A DNA stretch of 56,638 nt from Actinomycetota bacterium (GTDB lineage Bacteria > Actinomycetota > Actinomycetes > Nanopelagicales > Nanopelagicaceae). The DNA lies in contig JAPLBA010000114.1 of the NCBI GenBank assembly GCA_026393015.1, positions 1 through 56,638 of the forward strand, given 5' to 3'. The notes under the pieces are model-generated. The model ran no database searches, was not told the origin of the DNA, and saw only the letters and a list, made by a program, of their open reading frames with translations. Within the stretch, counting starts at the first letter, position 1. Every line of letters begins with the position of its first letter. This document shows, piece by piece, positions 1 to 8,170 of the stretch. The translations under genes and the position numbers were made by a program.

Positions 1-2
1 AA

Positions 3-227
3 CCGCTGAGCACCAATCTCGCCGGTCGCCAGAAGCGCTATTTCATCAGCATGATGATTCGTACCGGTTGCTTTCTTTTGACCGTTATCGTGCCAAGCCC
101 GTGGAGATGGATCTTCTTCGTGGGGGCCTTCACACTCCCCTACATCGCGGTAGTCGTCGCCAACGCCGGACGCGAGCGAGAAACTGCACCCACCGCACCT
201 GTAATTTCTCGGGAATTGGGTTCCTAA
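3..227 (+). CDS. DUF3099 family membrane protein, 3' part
   Basis: Only the last 74 residues are in the window; the gene enters from the left edge. The visible protein has a basic stretch (GRQKRYF) followed by two hydrophobic segments, roughly residues 15-31 and 33-51, separated by a short PSPWRW turn, then a charged tail ending RELGS. This layout, a short protein with two helices and a conserved turn, fits the actinobacterial DUF3099 family, whose function is unknown. Its stop codon overlaps the end of the convergent moaA gene by 4 bases. Family assignment is from memory of the pattern, so moderate confidence. Confidence 0.6.
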   Translation, partial: PLSTNLAGRQKRYFISMMIRTGCFLLTVIVPSPWRWIFFVGAFTLPYIAVVVANAGRERETAPTAPVISRELGS

Positions 228-1222
228 CCACCGATCGCTGACATTGGGCGGATGGGCTGTACAAAATCGGGCTCGCCGATTCCATGACCCTTCTTCTTCT
301 TGAGAACAGAGTGAAAGAGCACCGCAGCGACTCTCTCATCAATATCTGCCGTACCCGAACGCAAAATCTCACGAACAGAATCTTCTTCGGTGGCAAAGAG
401 ACAATTCCGAATTTGTCCATCAGCCGTCAATCTGATGCGATCACAGTCCGCACAGAAGGGTCTTGTCACACTACCGATGATGCCAACCGTTGCAGGTCCA
501 CCATCAACCAGGAACTCCTCGGCCGGTGCGGAGCCTCGTTGCTCTTTTGTTAGTGGCGTCAATACAAAATCTGTCGAAAGATTCTCGATGATCTGATCGG
601 CAGTCAACATAGTCTCGCGTTGCCAACCATGTTGTGCGTCAAGTGGCATCTGCTCGATGAACCGAAGGCGAATGTCATTCTTAAGCGCCCATCTCAAGAG
701 ATCAGGAGCCTCATCATCATTCACACCACGCATCAAGACTGAGTTAACTTTTATCGGAGCAAGTGAAGTGCGTTGAGCGGCTTGTAGTCCGGCTATCACA
801 TCGTCGAATCGATCGCGATGAGTGAGTTCTTTGAATCGCGCCGGCTGCAAGGTATCTAGTGAGACATTGACCCGAGTAAGTCCAGCTTCCGCTAACGGTG
901 CCGCAAGGTGGGCTAATCCAATTCCATTCGTTGTGAGTGCGATGTCTGGGCGAGGAAGCAACTTCGACATCCGTCCCACAATGTCAATTAAATTGGGGCG
1001 AAGCAGAGGCTCACCACCGGTAAGGCGCAATTTGGTAATACCGTGGTCTACCGCAATCTTGGCAACCCGAACTATTTCATCATCAGTAAGAATTTCAGGT
1101 TGCGGTATCCACGGCAGACCCTCAGGTGGCATGCAGTACGAACACCGCAAATTGCAGCGATCGGTCAGCGAGATCCGTAGATCCCGCTTGACTCGCCCAA
1201 AGGTGTCTCGAAGATGCGCCAT
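224..1222 (-). CDS. moaA: GTP 3',8-cyclase MoaA (molybdenum cofactor biosynthesis)
   Basis: Radical-SAM enzyme that converts GTP to the cyclic precursor used in the first step of molybdopterin synthesis. The 332-residue protein has the N-terminal cluster motif CNLRCSYC (cysteines near 23, 27, 30), the TGGEPLL segment near 70, a C-terminal second-cluster region CADCDRIRL with a further Cys in RNCLF, and the C-terminal Gly-Gly typical of MoaA. I chose the ATG at 1222 because homology begins at MAHLRDTFGR; the longer reading frame upstream runs antisense into SURF1. No other moa gene is in the window. It is divergent from SURF1 with only 27 bp between the start codons, and its 3' end overlaps the DUF3099 gene by 4 bp. 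Confidence 0.93.
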   Translation of the reverse strand: MAHLRDTFGRVKRDLRISLTDRCNLRCSYCMPPEGLPWIPQPEILTDDEIVRVAKIAVDHGITKLRLTGGEPLLRPNLIDIVGRMSKLLPRPDIALTTNGIGLAHLAAPLAEAGLTRVNVSLDTLQPARFKELTHRDRFDDVIAGLQAAQRTSLAPIKVNSVLMRGVNDDEAPDLLRWALKNDIRLRFIEQMPLDAQHGWQRETMLTADQIIENLSTDFVLTPLTKEQRGSAPAEEFLVDGGPATVGIIGSVTRPFCADCDRIRLTADGQIRNCLFATEEDSVREILRSGTADIDERVAAVLFHSVLKKKKGHGIGEPDFVQPIRPMSAIGG

Positions 1223-1233
1223 AGTAAGTAGAG

Positions 1234-1243
1234 ACGATACCTT
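1234..1243. promoter_or_regulatory. Shared divergent -10 element, moaA / SURF1
   Basis: The 10 bases ACGATACCTT read as TACCTT on the plus strand and TATCGT on the minus strand, sharing the central TA. TACCTT ends 6 nt before the SURF1 ATG, the spacing expected for a leaderless transcript. TATCGT ends 11 nt before the moaA ATG, leaving a leader of only a few bases. The intergenic gap is only 27 bp, so both promoters must lie here or inside the genes. No convincing -35 boxes were seen. Confidence 0.45.
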
Positions 1244-1249
1244 CGGGCC

Positions 1250-2023
1250 ATGAAGCGCGCCATTTTCGGACTCAAATCGATTGCGCTCACCCTCACTGCC
1301 ATCCTGCTCATCCTGGGGTGTTTCGAACTCGCCCAATGGCAGTGGGACCGAAAGAGCGCCAGAGATGTAGCTAACTCGCTGATCGAACGGAACATAGACC
1401 AAGTGCCAGCGCCGATAAGCGAACTCCTCAAAGTCGACAATGCCCCCGATCCAGAGGTGCGTTGGCGCCATGCTGAGGTAAGTGGAACCCTGGGTGAGTA
1501 CCTGTTGATGCGCACTCGTTACTCGTTTGGCAAGTATGGATACGGCGTGATCGCCCCGATCACCACATCTAGCGGTGATCGCTACTGGATCGATCTTGGA
1601 TGGATCCCGGCTGGTCTGAGCGCAACTGATCTCCCCCAAATTTCGCTACCCACCGCCTCTATCAGCGTCCTGGGGCGGATTCGTGGCGGCGATACTTTGG
1701 ACCGGCCAGGACCTCGCGGATCGCTCTTTGGAATGAGCAGAGAAGATTTCAGCGCTGTAGCAAAGACCATCAATAAGAAACGCATGGCAAGCGATGGTGG
1801 AGGTTATCTAGAAGCCGAGACCATCACACCTACTTCGACATCCATGCCCATACCGATGCCCGCACCGGAGATCTCATCAGGCCCGCATGCCGCCTACGCA
1901 GTGCAATGGTTCGTCTTTGCGATATTGATCGGCCTGGGAAGATTCTTACTACTCCGAGAGGACGTTAGGAATTCGAAAACTGCAGCTCGTAAAGCTCGCG
2001 ATAAAGGCCAGGATCTTTCATAA
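1250..2023 (+). CDS. SURF1 family cytochrome c oxidase assembly protein
   Basis: SURF1 proteins help insert heme A into subunit I of aa3-type cytochrome oxidase. The 257-residue protein has the family layout: an N-terminal membrane helix (about residues 7-25) ending in the QWQWDRK region, a periplasmic domain containing a WRHAEVSGT strand and a DLGWIPAG segment, and a second helix near 215-232 preceded by the signature GPHAAYAVQWF. The basic tail ends near KARDKGQDLS. The gene sits in the same window as ctaA and ctaB, which make heme A, but on a separate transcript. Its 3' end runs 59 bp into the convergent ABC exporter gene. Start ATG at 1250 has no clear Shine-Dalgarno and fits leaderless translation. 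Confidence 0.9.
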   Translation: MKRAIFGLKSIALTLTAILLILGCFELAQWQWDRKSARDVANSLIERNIDQVPAPISELLKVDNAPDPEVRWRHAEVSGTLGEYLLMRTRYSFGKYGYGVIAPITTSSGDRYWIDLGWIPAGLSATDLPQISLPTASISVLGRIRGGDTLDRPGPRGSLFGMSREDFSAVAKTINKKRMASDGGGYLEAETITPTSTSMPIPMPAPEISSGPHAAYAVQWFVFAILIGLGRFLLLREDVRNSKTAARKARDKGQDLS

Positions 2024-3812
2024 GTGAATCGTGTGTTCCACGTGCCACAATCTCGCCGTTATCAATAACTAGGATCTGGTGAGCCTCGCGGATCGTGGAG
2101 AGCCGGTGTGCAATGACAATACTTGTTCGCCCAGATAACGCGCTTCCTAAGGCCTGTTGTACTGCAGCTTCATTTTCCGAGTCTAGATGCGCAGTGGCCT
2201 CATCGAGAATGACGACACCTGGATCCTTAAGTAACAAACGCGCTATAGCGATGCGTTGCTTCTCCCCCCCAGAGAGTCGATGACCACGATCGCCCACCAC
2301 GGTATCTAGCCCGTCCGGAAGAGATTGAATCAGGTCCCAAATTTGCGCACCCTTGCAAGCATCTACTATTTCCTCTTCTGTGGCATCCGGTTGGGCGTAG
2401 CGAAGGTTTGCCTCGATGGAATCGTGGAAAAGATGCGCATCCTGGGTGACCACACCTACGAGATCTCGCAAACTTTCTAAAGTGATTGAACGTAAATCTC
2501 GGCTATCAACCTCGATACTTCCAGCGGTGACATCGTAGAGGCGGGGTAAAAGAGATGTGATGGTCGTCTTACCGGCTCCCGATGGCCCCACTAGTGCCAC
2601 CATCTCGCCAGGTCCGACATCAAACGAAATACCCTTGAGAATCTCTCCGCCCGTGTAGGTTTCCGGCTTTGCGACCGCCTCAAGTGAGGCCAGTGACACA
2701 TCTGCGGCTGCTGGATAACCAAAGTGAACATCTTGGAAAGCGATACGGGGTGGAGCTTTTCGAATCGGCGTTGCTCCAGGTTCATCCTTGATACTTGGTT
2801 GTAAATCAAGTACTTCAAAGACTCTCTCGAACGAGACAAGCGCAGTCATGACGTCTACCCGAACACTCGATAACGCAGTTAATGGTCCGTAAAGTCTCGT
2901 CAAAAGGGTTGTGAGAGCTAACAAAGTACCGAGTGTGAGAGCACCGTCGATACTTAGATGTCCGCCGATTCCGTAAACGATGGCTGTTGCTACGGATGCG
3001 ATGAGTGTCAGGGAGGTGAAGAAGAGACGATTGAAAAGGGCGATTTGAATTCCGTTGTCCGCAACCCGCCTTGCCTTAGCCGCAAAGTGTTCAGACTCAA
3101 CTCTTGGTCTGCCAAAAAGGGCTACTAAAAGTGCTCCCGAAACGTTGAAGCGCTCCGTCATGGTGGATGACATTTCGCTATTCAAATGCATCGTCGAGCG
3201 CGTCATCCTCTGAAGCTTTCTACCCACCCACTTCGTTGGAAGAAGAAATATAGGTACAAGAATGAGTGCTACCAAAGTGACTTGCCACGATAGATAAAAC
3301 ATAGTGGCGGCCACAAGTACGAGGCTCACCACGTTACTCACCAGCCCAGACAGAGTAGATGTGAATGCTTGTTGAGCTCCGATCACGTCAGAATTTAGCC
3401 GTGAGATAAGGGCTCCGGTCTGGGTACGCACGAAGAATGCGATGGGTTGTCGTTGGACATGAGTGAAAACCTTGACGCGAAGGTCGTATATAAGTCCCTC
3501 ACCAATTCTTGAAGAGTACCAGCGTCCAAAAAGCGTAAGACCAGCATCAAATATTGCAAGGCCGCCGACCAAAAGAGCTAGGGAAGTTACAAGGTTCGCG
3601 TTTTGTTTCAAAACCCCCTTGTCGATCAACTCGCGTAGCACCAACGGAGTGATGATGATAAGAATTGACTCAACCACCACAGTGCTGAGATAAATAACAA
3701 TTGAACTCCGGTAGGGCGTAGCAAAACTCCCAATCCGTTTGAGAGTTCCTTTAGTGAGCTTCTTATCCTTCACTGAGTTATCCTGCGTAAGGGCTCGATA
3801 GCTCATCCACAT
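1965..3812 (-). CDS. ABC exporter half-transporter (fused membrane and ATPase domains)
   Basis: A 615-residue type IV (ABCB-like) exporter subunit. Six membrane helices lie in the first ~310 residues, followed by a nucleotide-binding domain with Walker A GPSGAGKTT, signature LSGGEKQRIAIARLL, Walker B VVILDEATAHLD and the H-loop IAHRLSTI. Substrate cannot be read from the sequence; such half-transporters work as dimers exporting lipids, drugs or peptides. It is the last gene of the minus-strand run that starts with sufR. I place the start at the ATG at 3812 (MWMSYRALTQ); the ATG at 3806 is equally possible, and the start at 3875 would overlap the preceding gene by 56 bp without homology support. 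Its 3' end overlaps SURF1 by 59 bp. Confidence 0.85.
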   Translation of the reverse strand: MWMSYRALTQDNSVKDKKLTKGTLKRIGSFATPYRSSIVIYLSTVVVESILIIITPLVLRELIDKGVLKQNANLVTSLALLVGGLAIFDAGLTLFGRWYSSRIGEGLIYDLRVKVFTHVQRQPIAFFVRTQTGALISRLNSDVIGAQQAFTSTLSGLVSNVVSLVLVAATMFYLSWQVTLVALILVPIFLLPTKWVGRKLQRMTRSTMHLNSEMSSTMTERFNVSGALLVALFGRPRVESEHFAAKARRVADNGIQIALFNRLFFTSLTLIASVATAIVYGIGGHLSIDGALTLGTLLALTTLLTRLYGPLTALSSVRVDVMTALVSFERVFEVLDLQPSIKDEPGATPIRKAPPRIAFQDVHFGYPAAADVSLASLEAVAKPETYTGGEILKGISFDVGPGEMVALVGPSGAGKTTITSLLPRLYDVTAGSIEVDSRDLRSITLESLRDLVGVVTQDAHLFHDSIEANLRYAQPDATEEEIVDACKGAQIWDLIQSLPDGLDTVVGDRGHRLSGGEKQRIAIARLLLKDPGVVILDEATAHLDSENEAAVQQALGSALSGRTSIVIAHRLSTIREAHQILVIDNGEIVARGTHDSLMKDPGLYRELYELQFSNS

Positions 3813-3819
3813 TGAATGG

Positions 3820-4557
3820 TTAGTCACCGAGCATTCCCCGAAGTAAGGCTGTCTGTTCCCGGCGTTCTGCCACAAATTGCTTATCGCGAGTCCGCACCTG
3901 GTTAAAAAGACGTTTGACAGCCCGAAGCGCCGGTTCCTGCATCGCCATCAAACTCTCCACGTATGAATCAACCGCCGTAGCGAGATCTTCTGCTGGAACT
4001 GACTGCAGCGCTATACCAATATGGACAGCTTCCGCTGCTTCCACAAATCTACCTGTCGTGGAAATATCAAGTGCTCTCGAATATCCCACGAGTTGCATCA
4101 ACGAATATGTACCGGTGAGATCCGAAACCAATCCGAGAGAAATCTCTTTCATGGCGAAGCTAGCGTTGTCAGCGATGATTCGTTGGTCACATGCAAGAGC
4201 CAACTGAAATCCAGCACCAATCGCATGACCCTGAACTTGTGCAACCGTGATGGCATCACACTCTTGCCACCAGCGAAAAGCTTCCTGGAAAACAGCAATG
4301 CGATCTTGCATCTCTTCGTTTGTGCCTTGAAGCATCTCCTGGAGATTGGGATTTGCCTCACCTGTAAAGACTCGCTTGTCGAGGCCAGCAGAGAAGGACT
4401 CCCCCTCAGCGCGCAACACGACTACGCGGGTCCGCGGATCTAGATCGCGACCGATACGGGCTAATTCAATCCATGTCTCTTCAGTCTGCGCATTCCGGCG
4501 CTCAGGAGCGCTCAGGATGACATCTACTCTGGCTCCACTACGTTCTACCTTGATCAT
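3820..4557 (-). CDS. Enoyl-CoA hydratase/isomerase family protein
   Basis: A 245-residue crotonase-fold protein. Recognisable features are the N-terminal strand pair, the oxyanion-hole segment SFSAGLD near residue 55, and the second oxyanion region QGHAIGAGFQLALACD near 110-125, followed by SFAMKEISLGLVSDLTGTYSL. Crotonases act on acyl-CoA thioesters, but the exact reaction (hydratase, isomerase or other) cannot be assigned. The position of the usual catalytic glutamates is ambiguous: the second hydratase Glu appears replaced by Asp in LVSDLTG, which is more like isomerase or decarboxylase members. It follows the ABC-F gene by 4 bp and precedes the ABC exporter by 7 bp, so it is co-transcribed. 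Confidence 0.85.
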   Translation of the reverse strand: MIKVERSGARVDVILSAPERRNAQTEETWIELARIGRDLDPRTRVVVLRAEGESFSAGLDKRVFTGEANPNLQEMLQGTNEEMQDRIAVFQEAFRWWQECDAITVAQVQGHAIGAGFQLALACDQRIIADNASFAMKEISLGLVSDLTGTYSLMQLVGYSRALDISTTGRFVEAAEAVHIGIALQSVPAEDLATAVDSYVESLMAMQEPALRAVKRLFNQVRTRDKQFVAERREQTALLRGMLGD

Positions 4558-4561
4558 AAGG

Positions 4562-6160
4562 TCATGCTAGAGCAATGAGATCGAGATAGTCGGGTCGCCA
4601 GAGATCCTCTACGCCATCTGGCAGAAGTAGAACGCGCTCAGGATTAAGGGCCTCCACTGCGCCGTCATCATGTGTGACAAGCACCACTGCGCCCTCATAC
4701 CTGCTGAGTGCTTCAAGAATCTCTGCTCTGCTTGCGGGATCTAGGTTATTCGTAGGTTCATCCAGTAGGAGCACATTTGCACCAGAGACCACTAGGCAAG
4801 CAAGCGCCAGTCGAGTCTTCTCACCTCCTGATAACACACCGGCGGGTTTGAAAACGTCATCGCCGATGAAGAGAAATGAGCCAAGGAGTGAACGCACTTG
4901 GGATTCCGCAAGATCTGGCGACGCTGATTGCATATTTTCTAGGACGGTACGTGTGACATCTAACGTTTCGTGCTCTTGAGCGTAATAGCCGAGACGCGCG
5001 CCATGCCCCAACTCCACCTCACCCGTATCTCCAGGTTCTATACCCGAGAGCAACCGTAATAGCGTGGTCTTACCCGCTCCATTTAAACCAAGGATCACCA
5101 CTCGCGACCCCCGGTCGATCGCCAGATCCACATCGGTAAAGATTTCTGAAGAACCGTAACTCTTAGAGAGTCCGTGCGCCATGAGGGGCGTCTTCCCACA
5201 CTTCACTGGATCGGGGAAACGAATACGCGCTACCTTCTCGCGCCCACCACCTTCCACAATCGAATCTAAGATACGAGCAGCCCGCTTATCCATGCTTTGT
5301 GCCGCTCGCGCCTTAGTCGCCTTGTACCTCATCCGATCGGCCTGCGCCTTTAACGCGCCTGCTTGCTTCTCAGCACTTGCTTGCTCACGCTTACGACGAC
5401 GCTCATCTATTTCGCGTTGCTGCAAGTATGCACTCCAACCAAGGTTGTAGATATCAACGGTTGAACGGTTGGCGTCGAGGTAGAAGATCTTGTTGGCGCA
5501 CTTGTTGAGGAGCGCCGCATCGTGACTAATGACGATTAACCCGCCTTTGTAGGCGGCAAGAAATTCTTTGAGCCAAGCGATGGAATCAGCATCGAGGTGG
5601 TTGGTGGGTTCATCGAGTAGCAACGTACTGGAACCTTGAAAGAGAATTCGTGCCAGCTCAACGCGACGACGCTGGCCACCAGAGAGAGTCTCAAGAGGTT
5701 GATCTAGGACTTTGGCCGCCAGACCCAGACTCAAGGCAATGGATCCGGCTTCACTCTCTGCGGAGTAGCCCCCCTCACGATGGAAATCTTCATCAAGAGC
5801 GGTCCACCGACGGCCAGCCTTCTCGGCCACATCTTTATCCGACGAGGCCATCCGCTCCTCGGCCAGACGCATATCAGCCATGATTTGATCGAGTCCCCGA
5901 GCGGAGAGAATGCGGTCCTTTGCAAGTACATGCAAATCCCCCGTACGCGGATCTTGTGGTAGATATCCAACGTGGCCACTACGGGTTACTTCACCTGATG
6001 TGGGCAGACCTTCACCTGCGAGTATTTTTGTTAACGTAGTTTTACCTGCGCCATTTCTGCCTACTAACCCGATACGGTCTCCAGGGTTGACAGTAAAAGA
6101 ACATGGCGCCAGAAGAAGACGAGCACCGAGTCGTATTTCAACTTCGCGTGCAGTAATCAG
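4562..6160 (-). CDS. ABC-F family ATPase, apparent CTG start
   Basis: Soluble protein with two ABC ATPase domains and no membrane segments, the layout of ABC-F proteins that act at the ribosome. The first domain has GRNGAGKTTL, LSGGQRRRVELARI and LLLDEPTNHLD. The second has NGAGKTTLLRLL, LSGGEKTRLALACL and LLLDEPTNNLD. A charged linker (about QREIDERRRKREQASAEKQ) joins them. Actinobacterial homologues start MITA..., and that alignment places the start at the CTG at 6160, giving 532 residues. CTG overlaps the TGA stop of the preceding gene (CTGA), mirroring the ATGA overlaps elsewhere. The next in-frame ATG, GTG or TTG would cut off the first Walker A. Whether it is a resistance or housekeeping member is unclear. 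Confidence 0.85.
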   Translation of the reverse strand: MITAREVEIRLGARLLLAPCSFTVNPGDRIGLVGRNGAGKTTLTKILAGEGLPTSGEVTRSGHVGYLPQDPRTGDLHVLAKDRILSARGLDQIMADMRLAEERMASSDKDVAEKAGRRWTALDEDFHREGGYSAESEAGSIALSLGLAAKVLDQPLETLSGGQRRRVELARILFQGSSTLLLDEPTNHLDADSIAWLKEFLAAYKGGLIVISHDAALLNKCANKIFYLDANRSTVDIYNLGWSAYLQQREIDERRRKREQASAEKQAGALKAQADRMRYKATKARAAQSMDKRAARILDSIVEGGGREKVARIRFPDPVKCGKTPLMAHGLSKSYGSSEIFTDVDLAIDRGSRVVILGLNGAGKTTLLRLLSGIEPGDTGEVELGHGARLGYYAQEHETLDVTRTVLENMQSASPDLAESQVRSLLGSFLFIGDDVFKPAGVLSGGEKTRLALACLVVSGANVLLLDEPTNNLDPASRAEILEALSRYEGAVVLVTHDDGAVEALNPERVLLLPDGVEDLWRPDYLDLIALA

Positions 6161-6474
6161 ACCGTGAACCCCAAAGCTCGCAATTGTTCACGGCCAGAAT
6201 CCGTGATCTTGTCGGGGCCCCATGGTGGCATCCAGACCCAGTTGATTCGAACGTCAGATACCAAACCAGCGAGGGCAGCACGAGTCTGATCCTCAATAAC
6301 ATCAGTTAACGGGCAAGCCGCAGAGGTCAGTGTCATATCCAATGTGGCAATCTCGTGGTCGTCAACGTGCACACCATAAACAAGACCTAGGTCAACTACA
6401 TTGATCCCCAACTCAGGATCGACAACATCCTTCATTGCCTCTTCTACATCGGCTACCTTGGCTTCGTTACTCAT
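6157..6474 (-). CDS. MIP18/DUF59 family Fe-S assembly protein (SufT-like)
   Basis: Small 105-residue protein of the DUF59 family, which supports Fe-S cluster maturation in SUF systems. Typical features are the DVVDPELGINVVDLGLVY segment near residues 15-32, the TLTSAACPLTDVI segment with the conserved cysteine near 60, and the C-terminal WMPPWGPDKITD motif near 85. The start ATG at 6474 lies inside the end of sufU (8-bp overlap), and the stop overlaps the presumed CTG start of the ABC-F gene. Last clear SUF component of the operon. Family membership is secure; the SufT label is inferred from context. Confidence 0.88.
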   Translation of the reverse strand: MSNEAKVADVEEAMKDVVDPELGINVVDLGLVYGVHVDDHEIATLDMTLTSAACPLTDVIEDQTRAALAGLVSDVRINWVWMPPWGPDKITDSGREQLRALGFTV

Positions 6475-6919
6475 TAAGCTCCCCCGGCTCTCGTGATATT
6501 GCATCCTTTAACGCCATCCATCCAAGCAGTGCACACTTTACTCGAGCGGGGTAGAGAGCCACGCCGGCAAAAGCCAGGCCATCCTCCAAAACCTCATCTG
6601 CTTCGGTCGTAACTCCCTTGCTTTGCATGAGAGAAAGGAATTGAGCAGCTAACGCTAAGGAGTGGTGCAAGGAAGCGCCTTGCGCGAGCCCCGCCATGAC
6701 AGATGTAGACGCCTGGGATATTGAACAACCCAAACCATCCCAGGTGACCGACACAACTACTCCATCAACTACCCGGGCACGAAGCGTTACTTCGTCTCCA
6801 CAAGTGGGATTGACATGATGAACCTCAACGGCTCCGCTATCAAGCGGTGCTAATTTTTTCTGTTGAGGATGCTTGTAATGATCCAAAATGATCTCTTGAT
6901 ACATCTTTTCTAAATTCAT
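6467..6919 (-). CDS. sufU: SufU, Fe-S assembly sulfur-transfer protein
   Basis: A 150-residue IscU/SufU-type protein. In Gram-positive SUF systems, SufU binds zinc and accepts persulfide sulfur from SufS. The three conserved cysteines are visible in NPTCGD (near 40), GLGCSIS (near 65) and RVKCALL (near 127), together with the zinc-ligand Asp after the first. The insertion between the second and third cysteines that marks SufU rather than IscU is present. It overlaps sufS by 4 bp and the following DUF59 gene by 8 bp, so translation is probably coupled. Confidence 0.93.
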   Translation of the reverse strand: MNLEKMYQEIILDHYKHPQQKKLAPLDSGAVEVHHVNPTCGDEVTLRARVVDGVVVSVTWDGLGCSISQASTSVMAGLAQGASLHHSLALAAQFLSLMQSKGVTTEADEVLEDGLAFAGVALYPARVKCALLGWMALKDAISREPGELNE

Positions 6920-8166
6920 GATGCTGACCCAAAGAACCTCTGCGCCCGCTCAACCCCAGCGATGAGAGCACGCACATCGTCTTCCGTGTTATATAGATAA
7001 AAGGTTGCTCGAGTGGTGGCCGCAACCCCAAAACGCCTCATGAGGGGCCATGCGCAATGATGACCAACCCTCACAGCGACTCCGTCGTCATCGAGTACTT
7101 GTCCGACGTCGTGAGGATGAATTCCGTCGACCAGAAAAGAAACCGCACCTCCCCGTGGGCCGGCTGGACCCAGAATACGTACGCCCGGCAACGCCTCAAG
7201 TCCAGAAATAGCTTTCGTGACGAGATCAACCTCGTGTTGTGCGACCGCATCCATACCTACAGAAGTGAGGTATTTGACGGCCGCCGCAAGCCCCACGGCT
7301 TGCGCCATATTGGGGACGCCTGCTTCAAAGCGTTTGGGTGGCAGGGAATATGTAGCACTTTCGAGCGTGACCACTTCAATCATCGAGCCACCAGTCAAGA
7401 ACGGTGGCATAGATTCCAGAAGATCGAAACGCCCCCAGAGCACACCTACCCCAGTTGGTCCAAGCATCTTATGTCCAGAAAAAGTCATGAGGTCTACGCC
7501 AAGAGCAACCACATCAATGGCCTCGTGCGGAACCGATTGACACGCATCAAGAACCACAACGGCGCCCACAGAGTGAGCTAGATCTGCCAATAAACGAACT
7601 GGATTAGTTGTTCCTAGGACATTTGATGCATGGGTGAAAGAGAGGATGCGAGTTCGCTCACCAATGAGAGTGTTGATATTAGTGAGATCTAGAAGTCCTT
7701 CATCAGTGACCGGGATAAAACGCAAGATTGCACCAGTGCGTTTAGCCATCTCTTGCCATGGAATGAGATTGGCGTGATGTTCCATCTCGGTGAGCAAGAC
7801 CTCATCGCCAGGACTCCATTGAATCGGAGAATCAGCTGAAGAGAGTGAGTAGGCGACGAGATTTATTGACTCAGTTGCGCTCTTGGTGAAAACCACCTCA
7901 CGGGAGTGCGCTCCAATGAATTGTGCAACCACCGCACGCGCGTTTTCGAAAGCCTCGGTCGCCTCTTCGGCTAACTGATGAGCGCCTCTATGTGCGGCCG
8001 CGTTGTGATTCTCGTAGAAGTCTCGCTCGGCATCTAGCACCACACGTGGCTTTTGGCTGGTGGCACCGGAATCCAAATAGACCAACTGTTTTCCGCCCCG
8101 AACGGTGCGCTCTAGAAGCGGAAAATCCTTCTTGAGGAGTTCCGCGTTGAGCTTCGGTTCGGGCAT
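6916..8166 (-). CDS. sufS: Cysteine desulfurase SufS
   Basis: PLP enzyme of 416 residues that takes sulfur from cysteine for Fe-S assembly. Visible landmarks are YLDSGATSQKP at the N terminus, EMEHHANLIPWQ with the PLP-stacking His, VLDACQS with the PLP Asp, the Schiff-base lysine in SGHKMLGPTG (near 230), and the catalytic cysteine in RVGHHCAWPLM (near 370). The short active-site loop marks it as group II (SufS) rather than IscS. It follows sufC by 4 bp and overlaps sufU, its usual acceptor, by 4 bp. Confidence 0.95.
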   Translation of the reverse strand: MPEPKLNAELLKKDFPLLERTVRGGKQLVYLDSGATSQKPRVVLDAERDFYENHNAAAHRGAHQLAEEATEAFENARAVVAQFIGAHSREVVFTKSATESINLVAYSLSSADSPIQWSPGDEVLLTEMEHHANLIPWQEMAKRTGAILRFIPVTDEGLLDLTNINTLIGERTRILSFTHASNVLGTTNPVRLLADLAHSVGAVVVLDACQSVPHEAIDVVALGVDLMTFSGHKMLGPTGVGVLWGRFDLLESMPPFLTGGSMIEVVTLESATYSLPPKRFEAGVPNMAQAVGLAAAVKYLTSVGMDAVAQHEVDLVTKAISGLEALPGVRILGPAGPRGGAVSFLVDGIHPHDVGQVLDDDGVAVRVGHHCAWPLMRRFGVAATTRATFYLYNTEDDVRALIAGVERAQRFFGSAS

Positions 8167-8170
8167 GGGT

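Noticed and set aside
224-1639. Long 471-codon version of moaA
   Set aside because: The first 139 codons are antisense to SURF1 and have no MoaA homology; the real start is at 1222.
7057-7581. Plus-strand open frame of 174 codons opposite sufS
   Set aside because: Shadow frame with skewed composition; sufS on the other strand has all its catalytic residues.
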